The position numbers and the translations under genes were made by a program. From Natronococcus occultus SP4 (GTDB taxonomy: Archaea; Halobacteriota; Halobacteria; Halobacteriales; Natrialbaceae), in contig NC_019974.1 of assembly GCF_000328685.1 (NCBI RefSeq), forward strand, positions 3,525,001 to 3,589,000: a DNA stretch of 64,000 nucleotides, written 5' to 3'. Shown one piece after another: positions 29,637-37,660 of the stretch (position 1 is the first letter of the stretch; every line of letters begins with the position of its first letter). Under the pieces are notes generated by a model that saw only the letters and a list, made by a program, of their open reading frames with translations, ran no database searches and had not been told where the DNA came from.

Positions 29637-30083
29637 TCACTCGATGTCGATCGCGTGGGAGCTCCCGCCGGGTTCGAGCTTTGGGAGCCGGATCGTTAAC
29701 ACGCCGTTGTTGACCGTCGCCTCGATCCCGTCGGCGTCGACGGGTTCGGGGAGGGTCACCTGCCGGCTGAACGACTCGAGCTCGCGCTCGCGCCGGAGGT
29801 AGTCCTCGCGCTCGTCGGTCGTCTCGCTCCCGCGCTCGCCGCTGAGAAACAGGGTGTCGCCGGAGAGCCGACTCTCGAGGTCGTCGGGCTCGTACCCCGG
29901 GACGTCGACAGTGACGACGAACTCGTCGTCGTGGTCGGCCAGATCCAGGCTCGTCCCGCCAGCGGCGACCGCGAACCGGCTGCCGTTCTCGGTCTCCCAC
30001 GTCCGTGGCGCCTCCTCGAACTGGCGGTTCAGTCGGTCGAATAGCTCCTCGAGGCGGTCGAAGGGGTTTCGTCGGCTGGCCAT
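29637..30083 (-). CDS. Hsp20/alpha-crystallin small heat-shock protein
   Basis: A 148-residue chaperone. The alpha-crystallin domain spans about residues 45-145, from SLDLADHDDEFVVTVDVPGY to the conserved ATVNNGVLTIRLPK. The start is placed at the ATG at 30083 (MASRRNPFDRLEELFDRLNR) because sHsps typically begin with such an amphipathic segment; an in-frame ATG 32 codons upstream gives an unrelated extension. The C-terminus lacks an obvious IxI motif (ends SSHAIDIE). Confidence 0.92.
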   Translation of the reverse strand: MASRRNPFDRLEELFDRLNRQFEEAPRTWETENGSRFAVAAGGTSLDLADHDDEFVVTVDVPGYEPDDLESRLSGDTLFLSGERGSETTDEREDYLRRERELESFSRQVTLPEPVDADGIEATVNNGVLTIRLPKLEPGGSSHAIDIE

Positions 30084-30221
30084 AGCAGTCAGCCCTTCAC
30101 CGACGTCCTCGAAAAAGCCATCCACGGCCGTCGGGACTGTCAGCGACGCGAACGTGTCGGCTCGCGAACGCAGCAGCATCCAGGCCGACCGTTTTTCCGT
30201 TCGCCGACGCTACCGTCGGGT

Positions 30222-30902
30222 ATGACGAACGCGCTGTTTGTCGTCAGTGAGGAAGGCTACTGGGGCGAGGAATGTGTCGAGCCCCTCGAAACGCTCTCCG
30301 ATGCGGGCGTCGAGATCACCGTTGCGACGCCGTCGGGCGGCCCGCCGAAGCTCGACGAGACGTCGGCCGACCCCGACGAAGTCGGCGAGGAGACCGCCGA
30401 ACACGTCCGGGAGGTCCACGAGAGCGACGAGCGACTGAACGACCCGATTCCGGTCGCGCGGGCCGACGGCGAGACCTACGACGCCGTCGTCTTCCCGGGC
30501 GGTCACGGCACCGAGTGGGACGTCAACCAGGACAGCGACGCCCGGCGACTGCTTCGGGAGGCCGTCGAGGGCGAGGACGGGAAAGCGCTCGTGGTCTGTC
30601 ACGCCGTCGGGATGCTCGGGTTCGCCCGCGACAGCCAGGGAGCGTTCATCGTCAACGGCCGTGAGGTCACCGGCTTCCCCAACGAGTGGGAGGAAGAGAT
30701 CGTCGACGAGAACGACGTGATGCCCGACGGGCGCAAACTTCCCTACTGGGTCGCCGACGAGGTCGAGGTCGCGGGTGGCGAGTTCGAGCCCGAACTCGAC
30801 CAGGACACGAGCGTCACCGTCGACGGCGACCTGCTTACGGCGCGGGGCCCCGAGTCCTCGAGCGCCGCCGCGGATCGGCTCCTCGAGGAGCTCGACCTGT
30901 AG
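30222..30902 (+). CDS. DJ-1/PfpI (ThiJ-like) family protein
   Basis: A 226-residue class-I glutamine-amidotransferase-fold protein. The nucleophile elbow is ALVVCHAVGML; the Glu after the first strand is in SEEGYWGEE, and FPGGHGTEWD is the conserved glycine loop. It resembles Hsp31/glyoxalase III-type members in length and layout. A detoxification or deglycase role is suggested by the family but not proven. It is divergent from hsp20, sharing a 138-base promoter region. Confidence 0.9.
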   Translation: MTNALFVVSEEGYWGEECVEPLETLSDAGVEITVATPSGGPPKLDETSADPDEVGEETAEHVREVHESDERLNDPIPVARADGETYDAVVFPGGHGTEWDVNQDSDARRLLREAVEGEDGKALVVCHAVGMLGFARDSQGAFIVNGREVTGFPNEWEEEIVDENDVMPDGRKLPYWVADEVEVAGGEFEPELDQDTSVTVDGDLLTARGPESSSAAADRLLEELDL

Positions 30903-30946
30903 GTCGGAACCGGGCCAGTTATCCCTCCGGGTTGCCGAGTCCAGAT

Positions 30947-31120
30947 GTGACCGCCGACCCGTCCCCGCCCGAGCGAACGGTCGATCTACAGAGCCGGAGC
31001 TACCGGATAACCGTCGACGACGGCCGGGAGTCGTTTTTCGCGCTGAGCATCGAAGACGCCGCCAACGACGACGCGTGGCTGATGTCCGACACCGTCTACG
31101 CCCTCGAGTCGATGCGCTAG
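30947..31120 (+). CDS. small acidic protein
   Basis: A 57-residue protein starting with GTG at 30947. The sequence holds RSYRITVDDGRESFFALSI and ends DTVYALESMR. The upstream part of the same frame is Arg-rich and is a shadow of the PfpI gene, so the GTG is preferred. It has no known domain; the composition is that of a real haloarchaeal small protein. Confidence 0.6.
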   Translation: MTADPSPPERTVDLQSRSYRITVDDGRESFFALSIEDAANDDAWLMSDTVYALESMR

Positions 31121-31168
31121 CCCGCCCGGAATCAGTCCCTTTTTATTTCGCGCCGGGGAACGTCGACT

Positions 31169-31363
31169 ATGAGCTTCGAGGAAGACGACCGCGTCGTTTT
31201 GCACGACGAGCACAGCGAGTTCGACGGCGAGACCGGGACCGTTACCCAGACGATGGAGTCGATGTTCGGCGACGTCACCTACACCATCAGCTTCGAGGAC
31301 GGCCAGGAGACCGGCGTCCCCGAGGACGCCCTCGAGGAAGCCGACGACGCCGACGAGGAGTAA
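31169..31363 (+). CDS. small SH3/KOW-like protein (DUF1918-type)
   Basis: A 64-residue protein (MSFEEDDRVVLHDEHSEFDG) whose pattern of short beta strands (DRVVLHD, GETGTVTQTME, VTYTISFEDGQETGV) suggests an SH3-like barrel of the DUF1918/KOW kind. A TATA-like TTTTTATTTCG lies about 25 bases before the start. Function unknown. Confidence 0.75.
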   Translation: MSFEEDDRVVLHDEHSEFDGETGTVTQTMESMFGDVTYTISFEDGQETGVPEDALEEADDADEE

Positions 31364-31427
31364 TCGGAGCCGAAGCCGTCGAGGTCGCCGACACCACCGA
31401 GACACCGCACCGGTACTGCACCAGTAG

Positions 31428-31865
31428 ATGCCACAGATTCCGCTTCACTACGTCGACCTGCGGGCGTTCTGTTACGCCACCGAGGACGAGAAACGCGTCG
31501 AGCAAGCGCTCCGAACCTTCCTCCCCGAGGAGTTCGAGATCGACCGCGCCGAGAGCGAGGGCCACTACGGCGACCGCATCCTGGTGCTCTCGGCCCGCGT
31601 CGAGAACGCCGACGATGTGCGCTACGTCCTCTCGCGGCTCGCCGACCTCGAGACCCTCGATACCCTGCTCGACGAGCTCGACGATCGGGTCACCGAGAAC
31701 ACCGAGCTCTTCTTGCGGCTCGACAAGCAGGCCGCCTTCGGCGAGACGGTCCGCCTCGGCGAGGGGATCACGTTCCGCGCGAAGGTCGAGGCCTACCCCG
31801 CCAAGAAGGAGAAGGCCGTCGAGAACGCCGAGGACGTCCTCGAGCGCCTGCGCGACGAGGAGTGA
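31428..31865 (+). CDS. RNA-binding protein, exosome-subunit-like (COG1325 type)
   Basis: A 145-residue protein matching the archaeal COG1325 group, described as exosome-associated RNA-binding proteins. The sequence has MPQIPLHYVDLRAFCYATED at the start, then an alternating beta-alpha layout (DRILVLSARVENADDVRYVL) and a basic/acidic C-terminal helix. Its stop codon TGA at 31863 coincides with the first bases of a palindromic repeat. Confidence 0.85.
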   Translation: MPQIPLHYVDLRAFCYATEDEKRVEQALRTFLPEEFEIDRAESEGHYGDRILVLSARVENADDVRYVLSRLADLETLDTLLDELDDRVTENTELFLRLDKQAAFGETVRLGEGITFRAKVEAYPAKKEKAVENAEDVLERLRDEE

Positions 31866-31910
31866 CATCCTTCTACGACCGAAGTCGTGGGCTTCCGCTA
31901 TATTTGTGTC
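31863..31910 (-). repeat. palindromic IS200/IS605-end-like repeat, copy B
   Basis: On the minus strand this reads GACACAAATATAGCG, then GAAGCCCACGACTTCGGTC and a tail ending GGATGTCA. The first 15 bases are identical to copy A (17245-17259) and the hairpin part nearly so. A terminus ending GGATGTCA after a subterminal hairpin is typical of IS605-group right ends, as I recall them. It directly abuts the RNA-binding protein gene and provides its stop codon. Confidence 0.65.
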
Positions 31911-32253
31911 TTTTTAAGCGTAACTATCATCGAGATTGACAGACGGTACGTACAGGTCAAGTAGGTAACGGCAAGGCAGTCAGCCTCTCCAATGATTGTC
32001 AGACGAGCGTACTGAACTCGTGGGTGGACGGGCAGGCGAGCGTCCGTGAGTGGTTTTCACATGGCCTTTCAAATAATCAGAGACCGAATCAAGCCTTTAC
32101 CGAAAATACCCGCTGAAGAGGAGCAGAACTAGGAGATTTTTAAAATGAATAGTTCTATAAAGAAAATAGCGCGAGTACCACGGGCCACCGCGCCCGTGGG
32201 TGAAGCGCGTCAAAACACGAGCTTTTAACAGGTAGCTAACCATACCAAATCCA
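31911..32253. other. left flank of the IS1341-type element
   Basis: No gene is visible. The DNA is AT-rich, and its last 80 bases hold a perfect 8-bp hairpin (32178-32199). A TGAAGCGCGTCAAAACACGA segment follows it, about 55 bases before the tnpB GTG. This is probably the left end of the element. Confidence 0.55.
32178..32199 (+). promoter_or_regulatory. left-end hairpin of the IS1341-type element
   Basis: A perfect 8-bp inverted repeat (CCACGGGC / GCCCGTGG) with a 6-base loop lies upstream of tnpB. IS200/IS605-family ends carry such subterminal hairpins, which are recognised by TnpA. Confidence 0.6.
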
Positions 32254-33594
32254 GTGCAGTCGTCCAAACTCACTCAAACGCTGTCGTTCGGACTAGACAT
32301 TGATACGGGGAGTGACGACGACCTGCAAACGGGCTGTATTGAGGCCCGCCGCATCCGCAACGAAGCCAATCGACTCGACCGAGCCGGTTGGAATTGGAGC
32401 GATATTACATCGACTGTCGTTGATAACGCCGATCACGTCAACAATACTACCCAACTTATCGTTGACAAGGCACTCGGTGAAATCGAAGCCTATCACGACA
32501 ACAAAGATGACGGGTGGGGGCGACCCTACCCATACATCGACGAGTCGTACCCGATAGTGATGAATCACGGTGAAGGCTACCGTCTGTTCCCCCAAGACGA
32601 CAGGACGGTTCGATTCCGCATCACCGCCACAAGAGGCACGCACGTCAAAGGTGAACTTCATGGCAGTCCAGATTATTTCGACCGATTGCGAACTGCCTTC
32701 ACTGATGAGGAGCGGCGGGTTGGGACTGCTGAAGTCGTTCACAAACACAATGAGTGGCGGCTCCACGTCACCGTCACACACGAGACTCATCAAGTCGCCA
32801 GCAAGCACGGTGCAGACACGATTGTTGGTGTGGATGTGAACGAGGACTGTATTGCAGTTGCTGCAATGAGTCGAAGCGGTTCGGTGAAAGACTCCGTGGT
32901 GTTCGAGTATCCGTCGGTGAAAGAGCAGCGTCACGCGTTTTTCACCAAGCGCAAGCGGATGCAGAAAGCTAACCAGACCGCGTTCGAGACGGGCGTGCAG
33001 ACTGAAGAACGTGACTACGTTCACGATTGCCTGCACAAAGTCTCGCGGAACGTTGTCGAATGGATCTCGCAGTTTTTGGCTCCGGTAGTCGTCTTTGAAG
33101 ACCTCAAAGAGATGCGAGAGTCCATCGATTACGGGGCGCGGATGAACCGACGTCTGCACTCGCTCCCGTTCGCTGCACTCCAAGAGATGGTATCGTACAA
33201 AGCTGCGTGGGACGGGATTCCTTCCGACGAGGTTGATCCTGAGTACACGAGTCAGCGATGCCCAAGAACGGAGTGCCAGCACACAGACCGTTCGAATCGC
33301 CACAAGAAGCGATTCAAGTGTCAACAGTGTGGGTTCCAGGATCATTCCGATAGAAAGGCGGCGGTGTGTGTCGTACAGAACTGGTTAGAGCGAGAAACTG
33401 GAAATGTGCCATCTCTCGAAACCCTTCCACGGGTTTGGAAGGTGAGACGGATGGCATCGGGGGCTGGTGGAGGCCCCGGCTCTCACGGAGCAACTTTCGC
33501 TTCGGGTGTTTACCGACACGGAACGTCGGCGCAAGACTCTTCGAGTCAAGCGCGAGAGGAATTAAAGACCGTTGCGTCAGCAGTGCAGGACTAA
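32254..33594 (+). CDS. tnpB: TnpB, RNA-guided nuclease of an IS1341-type element
   Basis: A 446-residue TnpB. The RuvC catalytic residues are all present: Asp194 (VGVDVNED), Glu282 (VFEDLKEM) and Asp366 (DHSDRKAA). The zinc finger is CPRTEC...CQQC (Cys336, 341, 356, 359). The N-terminal wedge region is divergent, and about 65 Gly/Ser-rich residues follow RuvC-III (MASGAGGGPGSHG). TnpB proteins use an omega-RNA made from the element's 3' end to cut DNA next to a short TAM (family knowledge). The start is GTG at 32254. The gene looks intact and potentially active. Confidence 0.92.
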   Translation: MQSSKLTQTLSFGLDIDTGSDDDLQTGCIEARRIRNEANRLDRAGWNWSDITSTVVDNADHVNNTTQLIVDKALGEIEAYHDNKDDGWGRPYPYIDESYPIVMNHGEGYRLFPQDDRTVRFRITATRGTHVKGELHGSPDYFDRLRTAFTDEERRVGTAEVVHKHNEWRLHVTVTHETHQVASKHGADTIVGVDVNEDCIAVAAMSRSGSVKDSVVFEYPSVKEQRHAFFTKRKRMQKANQTAFETGVQTEERDYVHDCLHKVSRNVVEWISQFLAPVVVFEDLKEMRESIDYGARMNRRLHSLPFAALQEMVSYKAAWDGIPSDEVDPEYTSQRCPRTECQHTDRSNRHKKRFKCQQCGFQDHSDRKAAVCVVQNWLERETGNVPSLETLPRVWKVRRMASGAGGGPGSHGATFASGVYRHGTSAQDSSSQAREELKTVASAVQD

Positions 33595-33645
33595 ACACGG
33601 ACGCCCCGCGCCACCGTGCGCGGGGTACTTCACGTAACACCGACG
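33480..33645 (+). ncRNA. putative omega-RNA (reRNA) region of TnpB
   Basis: In this family the guide RNA scaffold overlaps the 3' end of tnpB and runs through the right end into the flank. Here the right end has a perfect 8-bp hairpin (CCCCGCGC / GCGCGGGG, 33604-33625) followed by TACTTCAC, after which the guide would start. The 5' limit given is arbitrary; only the hairpin is seen directly. Confidence 0.5.
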
Positions 33646-33754
33646 CCTCTAGAACTCTACTCGACAGAGGACAGTTGCAATCAGTTAGAAGAGCCGAATC
33701 AGTGCTCGCAGCTAGCGGAAGCGTTATTACGAATTATCCATAACTCATAATACG

Positions 33755-34288
33755 ATGTCTCAGTCAACGACGCCTGGCGGGACGCTCCCCCTCGAGCACC
33801 TTCGAACACTTGTTGATCTCCTCGAGAACCCAACGCTTGCCCGCATCTACACTCATGTGCTAGAAAACGACGGGGCTACCGTCGAAAATCTGATTACGGA
33901 TCTTGATCTCCCACAAGGAACCGCCTACGATTATGTCGGAAAGCTCGAGGAGGCCGGACTGATAACAAAAACACGTGAACAGCGGCCATATGAATTCACA
34001 GCCGAGCCACTTTCAATTACGCTCACAACAGATGGTGAAGCACGCACGATCACCGCAGAACTCGTCGATGCAGTCGGCCGCCGCGAGATAGTCGAGGATA
34101 TCGATGTCTATCTTGATCGTCATGGAATCGATGGCCTTGCAACCGCGCTTGAGTATGCTCATGAGTATGTCGACGGCACGGTCAACCATCGCATCATGGC
34201 GCGTGAACTCGATCTCTCTCCACTTGAAGCCGAGATAATTTTACAGGCACTTGAACCAGTCGTTCTCCGACACCGAAGCAGCGAATGA
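33755..34288 (+). CDS. HTH regulator, probable antitoxin
   Basis: A 177-residue protein with an N-terminal winged helix-turn-helix (about residues 15-75: LVDLLENPTLARIYTHVL, then LPQGTAYDYVGKLEEAGLI) and a C-terminal helical part (DGLATALEYAHEYVDGT). The stop overlaps the start of the PIN gene (ATGA). In this arrangement the HTH protein would bind and repress the operon and neutralise the PIN toxin. I recall similar HTH/PIN pairs in haloarchaea but cannot name a characterised one. Confidence 0.8.
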   Translation: MSQSTTPGGTLPLEHLRTLVDLLENPTLARIYTHVLENDGATVENLITDLDLPQGTAYDYVGKLEEAGLITKTREQRPYEFTAEPLSITLTTDGEARTITAELVDAVGRREIVEDIDVYLDRHGIDGLATALEYAHEYVDGTVNHRIMARELDLSPLEAEIILQALEPVVLRHRSSE

Positions 34289-34836
34289 GAACGAAGTACA
34301 TCGCAGATACAGGCGTCTTTGTCCGATGCGGTGGACCAACTGCTGAAAAATATCAGCAACTTCGTCGCGCCGTCCGACAGGCAGATGTCTCACTGCTGAT
34401 CCCCAAGCGTGTATATCTTGAATTAGGCGGAGAACCCGACGATGAACCCTACCCATCAAGTACCATTCCTTGGCAGGAGGGGATCGAGGAAGGCTGGATT
34501 GTAGTGGCTGACGAACTCAAGTATTCGAATCCTCTTGTCTCAGGCATAATGGATGCCACTCGCCGATATATTGCAAACGACACAGACCGATCGGAGGACC
34601 ATATCGAAAAAGCAGACACTGCTCTCGTTGGGCTTGCAGCACAACTTCTTGAGACTGGCAACGCTGAGCAAATCGTACTCTTGACAACAGACAAACCCGC
34701 GGGACGAGCAGCGGAAACCCTGCTTCCGGAATATGGGTTTGCCGATCAACTACAGTATCAATACGTGAGCGAAGAATACCTGGAGCAGGTGACCGCAACT
34801 GAGTTTTCACATTACTGTTGCTCATCTTCCCAGTAG
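34285..34836 (+). CDS. PIN-domain protein, probable toxin nuclease
   Basis: A 183-residue protein with the acidic pattern of PIN ribonucleases: Asp8 (IADTGVFV), a Glu in VYLELGGEP, Asp in EKADTALVGLAAQLLE and Asp in VLLTTDKPAG. PIN toxins cut RNA, often tRNA or rRNA. It is longer than VapC (about 130 residues). It is coupled by a 4-base overlap to the HTH gene. The GC content of the pair is below that of core genes, consistent with horizontal transfer. Confidence 0.78.
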   Translation: MRTKYIADTGVFVRCGGPTAEKYQQLRRAVRQADVSLLIPKRVYLELGGEPDDEPYPSSTIPWQEGIEEGWIVVADELKYSNPLVSGIMDATRRYIANDTDRSEDHIEKADTALVGLAAQLLETGNAEQIVLLTTDKPAGRAAETLLPEYGFADQLQYQYVSEEYLEQVTATEFSHYCCSSSQ

Positions 34837-34837
34837 C

Positions 34838-35597
34838 GATGACAGGCGTTTGGATGCGTCTCCCGCATGGTTGAGGAGCATCAGAGAAAAACGCGGATTG
34901 ACCGTCGACGCCGACGACCCGCTGGGAACACTCATCAGTTTCTTGACTGTTTGTGGGCAAGGACATTCACCGACTCCGCCCCAAGCTCGAACGAGCGCTC
35001 GAGACGCCAGCAGCGCTCGCTGCGGACGCTCCCGAATTCGCGGTCCACTTTTAGTCAACCGGACGGCCTACGCATCGGCTGCAACGTGAATCCTGCAGTC
35101 CAAGAACCTCCGACCGACTCGAGAAGCCGTTTCGTTGCTCTATGCACTGACTCGCTTACCGTACGCCGCTGCTCGATCGCTCCAACAACTCGCCGGCGAA
35201 GACGACCGCCGGGAGCTTCGACCGGACTAAGCAGCTGTTCTCCGATCTCTCACCGCCGGTTGGCAAAATAGTACAGACTCTGCTCACAGCTGAAAGGCGT
35301 CTCTCACAGTATGAGCTCGCAGATAAAGCGGATGTCTCGCCACTGGCAGTCCGGAACTACCGCGATCGACTCGAGGCGCTCGATCCCATCCGTGTCGGCG
35401 AAAACGGATATCGGCTGACGTTGTCGTTTCAGACTACCACTGAACGTCGCAATCCCGTTGCTCCGCCAGTTGAGGATGTTGACTTTCACCAAGAGAAGCG
35501 TACGAATACAGTCCTGAATTACTTATCAACTCTCGTCTGGGAAGGAAAAAATAGACTTGCGAGCGTGAGTACCAGTCCACCCCAGAGTAATACATAG
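34838..35597 (+). pseudogene. decayed gene with C-terminal winged-helix fragment
   Basis: Three coding-like pieces lie in different frames. First, DASPAWLRSIREKRG continues after a frame change near 34945 into FVGKDIHRLRPKLERALE and stops at 35054. Second, 35090-35230 reads NLRPTREAVSLLYALTRLPY and stops. Third, about 35230-35597 reads TLLTAERRLSQYELADKADV then SPLAVRNYRDRLEALDP, an evident HTH. Their order and composition suggest one protein of about 240 residues broken by frameshifts. I do not recognise the parent family. Confidence 0.55.
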
Positions 35598-35701
35598 TGA
35601 TTATTTGTAACAATAGCAGTGGTGAAGTTCGTACTAACTATCCAAAACCCACCTACTATCGAAAAGTGTAACCCAACAAGACTGAGGTACATCCCATTCA
35701 T
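35519..35701 (-). CDS. possible small membrane protein
   Basis: A 60-residue frame (MNGMYLSLVGLHFSIVGGFW) with two hydrophobic segments (LSLVGLHFSIVGGFWIV and YVLLWGGLVLTLASLFF) and a basic end. The composition is that of a small haloarchaeal membrane protein, but AT-rich DNA readily gives hydrophobic open frames, and it overlaps the end of the decayed gene. Confidence 0.35.
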   Translation of the reverse strand: MNGMYLSLVGLHFSIVGGFWIVSTNFTTAIVTNNHYVLLWGGLVLTLASLFFPSQTRVDK

Positions 35702-35938
35702 GTCAGACTTAATTTACATTAGATAGAACTTCTTTGTGCTTTAGAACTATCTCTTTGACAGGAATTGTGGTGTTCCGTTCGCATCTGTAGGTAACGAACC
35801 ATCCGATTCAGGTTCGTGACCTGTACTGAATAAAGAAAGTATTTGAATCCGTACTGATGACCGTGTCTCCGATCCGACCTGACGTCGTCCCGCGGTCGCT
35901 CCGGAAAGGACTTACAGCAGACCGTACGACGGTCCGGT
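35702..35938. other. intergenic region before the YcaO gene
   Basis: Together with 35598-35701 this is a stretch of about 340 bases without a convincing plus-strand gene. AT-rich DNA up to about 35850 changes to normal GC-rich DNA at about 35870, marking the right edge of the mobile patch. No short precursor-peptide gene for the YcaO enzyme was recognised here. Confidence 0.5.
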
Positions 35939-37660
35939 ATGCACGTTTCCGTCGTCGGAGAGGACCCCGTCCGCGACGCCGTCGAGACCGCGCTCGCAGA
36001 CGTCGACGTCTCGGTTCGCTCGGCCGCACCGACCGACCTCGAGGACGCCCGGTTCGCCGTCGTCAGCGACGTCGCCGGCGCGGCGACGTTCGATCGGGCC
36101 AACGAGGCCGCCCTCTCCGGCGATACCCCCTGGATCGCCGTCGAGATCGGCGGTGTCGGCGGTCGTCCGATCGCCGACCTCGACGCCGCGGTCTCGGGGT
36201 TCGCCCCCGGTACCGGCTGTTTCGACTGCCTACGGACTCGCGTCGACTCCCACCTCGAGTCGGCCGCCGACGAGCCCCGCGCCGACTCGAGCGCGGCTCG
36301 CTTTGCGGGTGCGCTCGCGGGACGGGAGTGCGTGCGGGTGCTGTCGGGCGAGGAACGGTCGGTGATTGGCCACGTCCTCGAGGTTCCCCACCGCCGACGG
36401 CGATTTCTGCCGATCCCGGGCTGTCCCTGCGGCGGCGAGCGCGACCGAAGCCTCGACCGGGATGACGACGCTTTCGACCTCGACCACGCCGTCGAGCACG
36501 TCGAGCAGGCGATCGACGACCGGGTGGGGATCGTCGAGACGATCGGCGAGGTCGAGTCGTTCCCCGCACCCTACTACCTCGCGACGACGGCCGACACGAG
36601 CGGGTACAGCGACGCCAGCGCGGCCAACCAGGCTGCGGGCGTCGATCCCGACTGGAACGCGGCGCTGATGAAGGCCGTCGGCGAGGGGCTCGAGCGTTAC
36701 TGTGCGGGCGTCTATCGCGAGGACGACTTCGTCCGCGCGAGCGAGGACGTCCTCGAGCGGGCGGTCTCGCCGACCGAGCTCGTCCGTCCCGACGACGCGC
36801 CAGCGTCCGATCCGAGCGACGACCATCGGTGGGTCGAAGGCGAGACGCTCCGGACCGGCGAACCGATTCATCTGCCGGCCGCGGCCGTTCAGTTCCCCCA
36901 GCCCGGCGACGCCCTCGTGCCCGCGATCACGACGGGGCTCGGACTTGGCTCCTCGACGGTCGACGCCCTGCTGTCGGGACTGACCGAAGTCCTCGAGCGG
37001 GACGCGACGATGCTGGCCTGGTACTCGACGTTCGAGCCGCTGGGGCTCGACGTCGACAGCGAGACGTTCGCGGCCCTCGAGCGCCGTGCAGCGAGCGAGG
37101 GGCTCGATGTGACGGCGATGCTCGTCACCCAGGACGTCGACGTCCCGGTCGTCGCGGCCGCGGTCCACCGCGAGGACGGTGCCTGGCCCGCGTTCGCGGC
37201 CGGCTCCGCGGCGGGACTGGACGCGACCGAGGCGGCGACGGCGGCGCTGGCGGAGGCGCTACAGAACTGGATGGAGCTGCGGGGGCTCGGTCCTGACGAG
37301 GCAGAATCGGCCTCGGCGGCGATCGGAGAGTACGCCTCGTTCCCCGAGCCCGCCCGGGAGTTCATCGACGTCGAACAAACCGTCCCCGCGGCAAGCGTCG
37401 GTCCAGAGCCGGCCCCGACCGGACGCGATGCCCTCGAGGACGTCCTCGAGCGGGCGAGCGACGCCGAACTGGAGCCCCACGCGGCGCGGCTGACGACCCG
37501 CGACGTCGCGGGGCTTGGCTTCGAGGCGGTGCGGGTCGTCGTCCCCGGCGCCCAGCCGCTTTTTACCCGAGAGCCTTTCTTCGGCGAGCGCGCTCGGGAG
37601 GTGCCGGCCGAGCTCGGGTTCGAGCCCGAACTCGAGGGGCCGTTCCACCCCTACCCCTGA
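35939..37660 (+). CDS. YcaO-domain cyclodehydratase with fused N-terminal partner domain
   Basis: A 573-residue protein. The N-terminal 180 residues contain a cysteine pattern (GCFDCLRTRVDSH, PGCPCGGE) like the E1/ocin-ThiF-like partner fused to YcaO in azoline biosynthesis. The YcaO domain follows (about 195-573), with ATP/Mg-binding type segments (AALMKAVGEGLERYC, LTEVLERDATMLAW, AALAEALQNWME). The protein ends GPFHPYP, a proline-rich C-terminus as in peptide cyclodehydratases. YcaO enzymes use ATP to activate backbone amides, making azolines, thioamides or amidines. No precursor peptide or dehydrogenase gene is visible nearby, so the substrate is unknown. It is convergent with the next gene, overlapping it by about 10 bases. 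Confidence 0.85.
   Translation: MHVSVVGEDPVRDAVETALADVDVSVRSAAPTDLEDARFAVVSDVAGAATFDRANEAALSGDTPWIAVEIGGVGGRPIADLDAAVSGFAPGTGCFDCLRTRVDSHLESAADEPRADSSAARFAGALAGRECVRVLSGEERSVIGHVLEVPHRRRRFLPIPGCPCGGERDRSLDRDDDAFDLDHAVEHVEQAIDDRVGIVETIGEVESFPAPYYLATTADTSGYSDASAANQAAGVDPDWNAALMKAVGEGLERYCAGVYREDDFVRASEDVLERAVSPTELVRPDDAPASDPSDDHRWVEGETLRTGEPIHLPAAAVQFPQPGDALVPAITTGLGLGSSTVDALLSGLTEVLERDATMLAWYSTFEPLGLDVDSETFAALERRAASEGLDVTAMLVTQDVDVPVVAAAVHREDGAWPAFAAGSAAGLDATEAATAALAEALQNWMELRGLGPDEAESASAAIGEYASFPEPAREFIDVEQTVPAASVGPEPAPTGRDALEDVLERASDAELEPHAARLTTRDVAGLGFEAVRVVVPGAQPLFTREPFFGERAREVPAELGFEPELEGPFHPYP

Larger units (their letters stand above)
32170..33640 (+). mobile_element. IS1341-type (IS200/IS605 family) element, TnpB only
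   Basis: The element comprises a left-end hairpin (32178-32199), tnpB and a right-end hairpin (33604-33625). There is no tnpA, so transposition would need a transposase in trans. GC content is lower than in the flanking core genes. The exact ends cannot be set from sequence alone; the limits given are approximate. It sits next to a second IS605-like end (31863-31910) and to a toxin-antitoxin pair. Confidence 0.7.
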
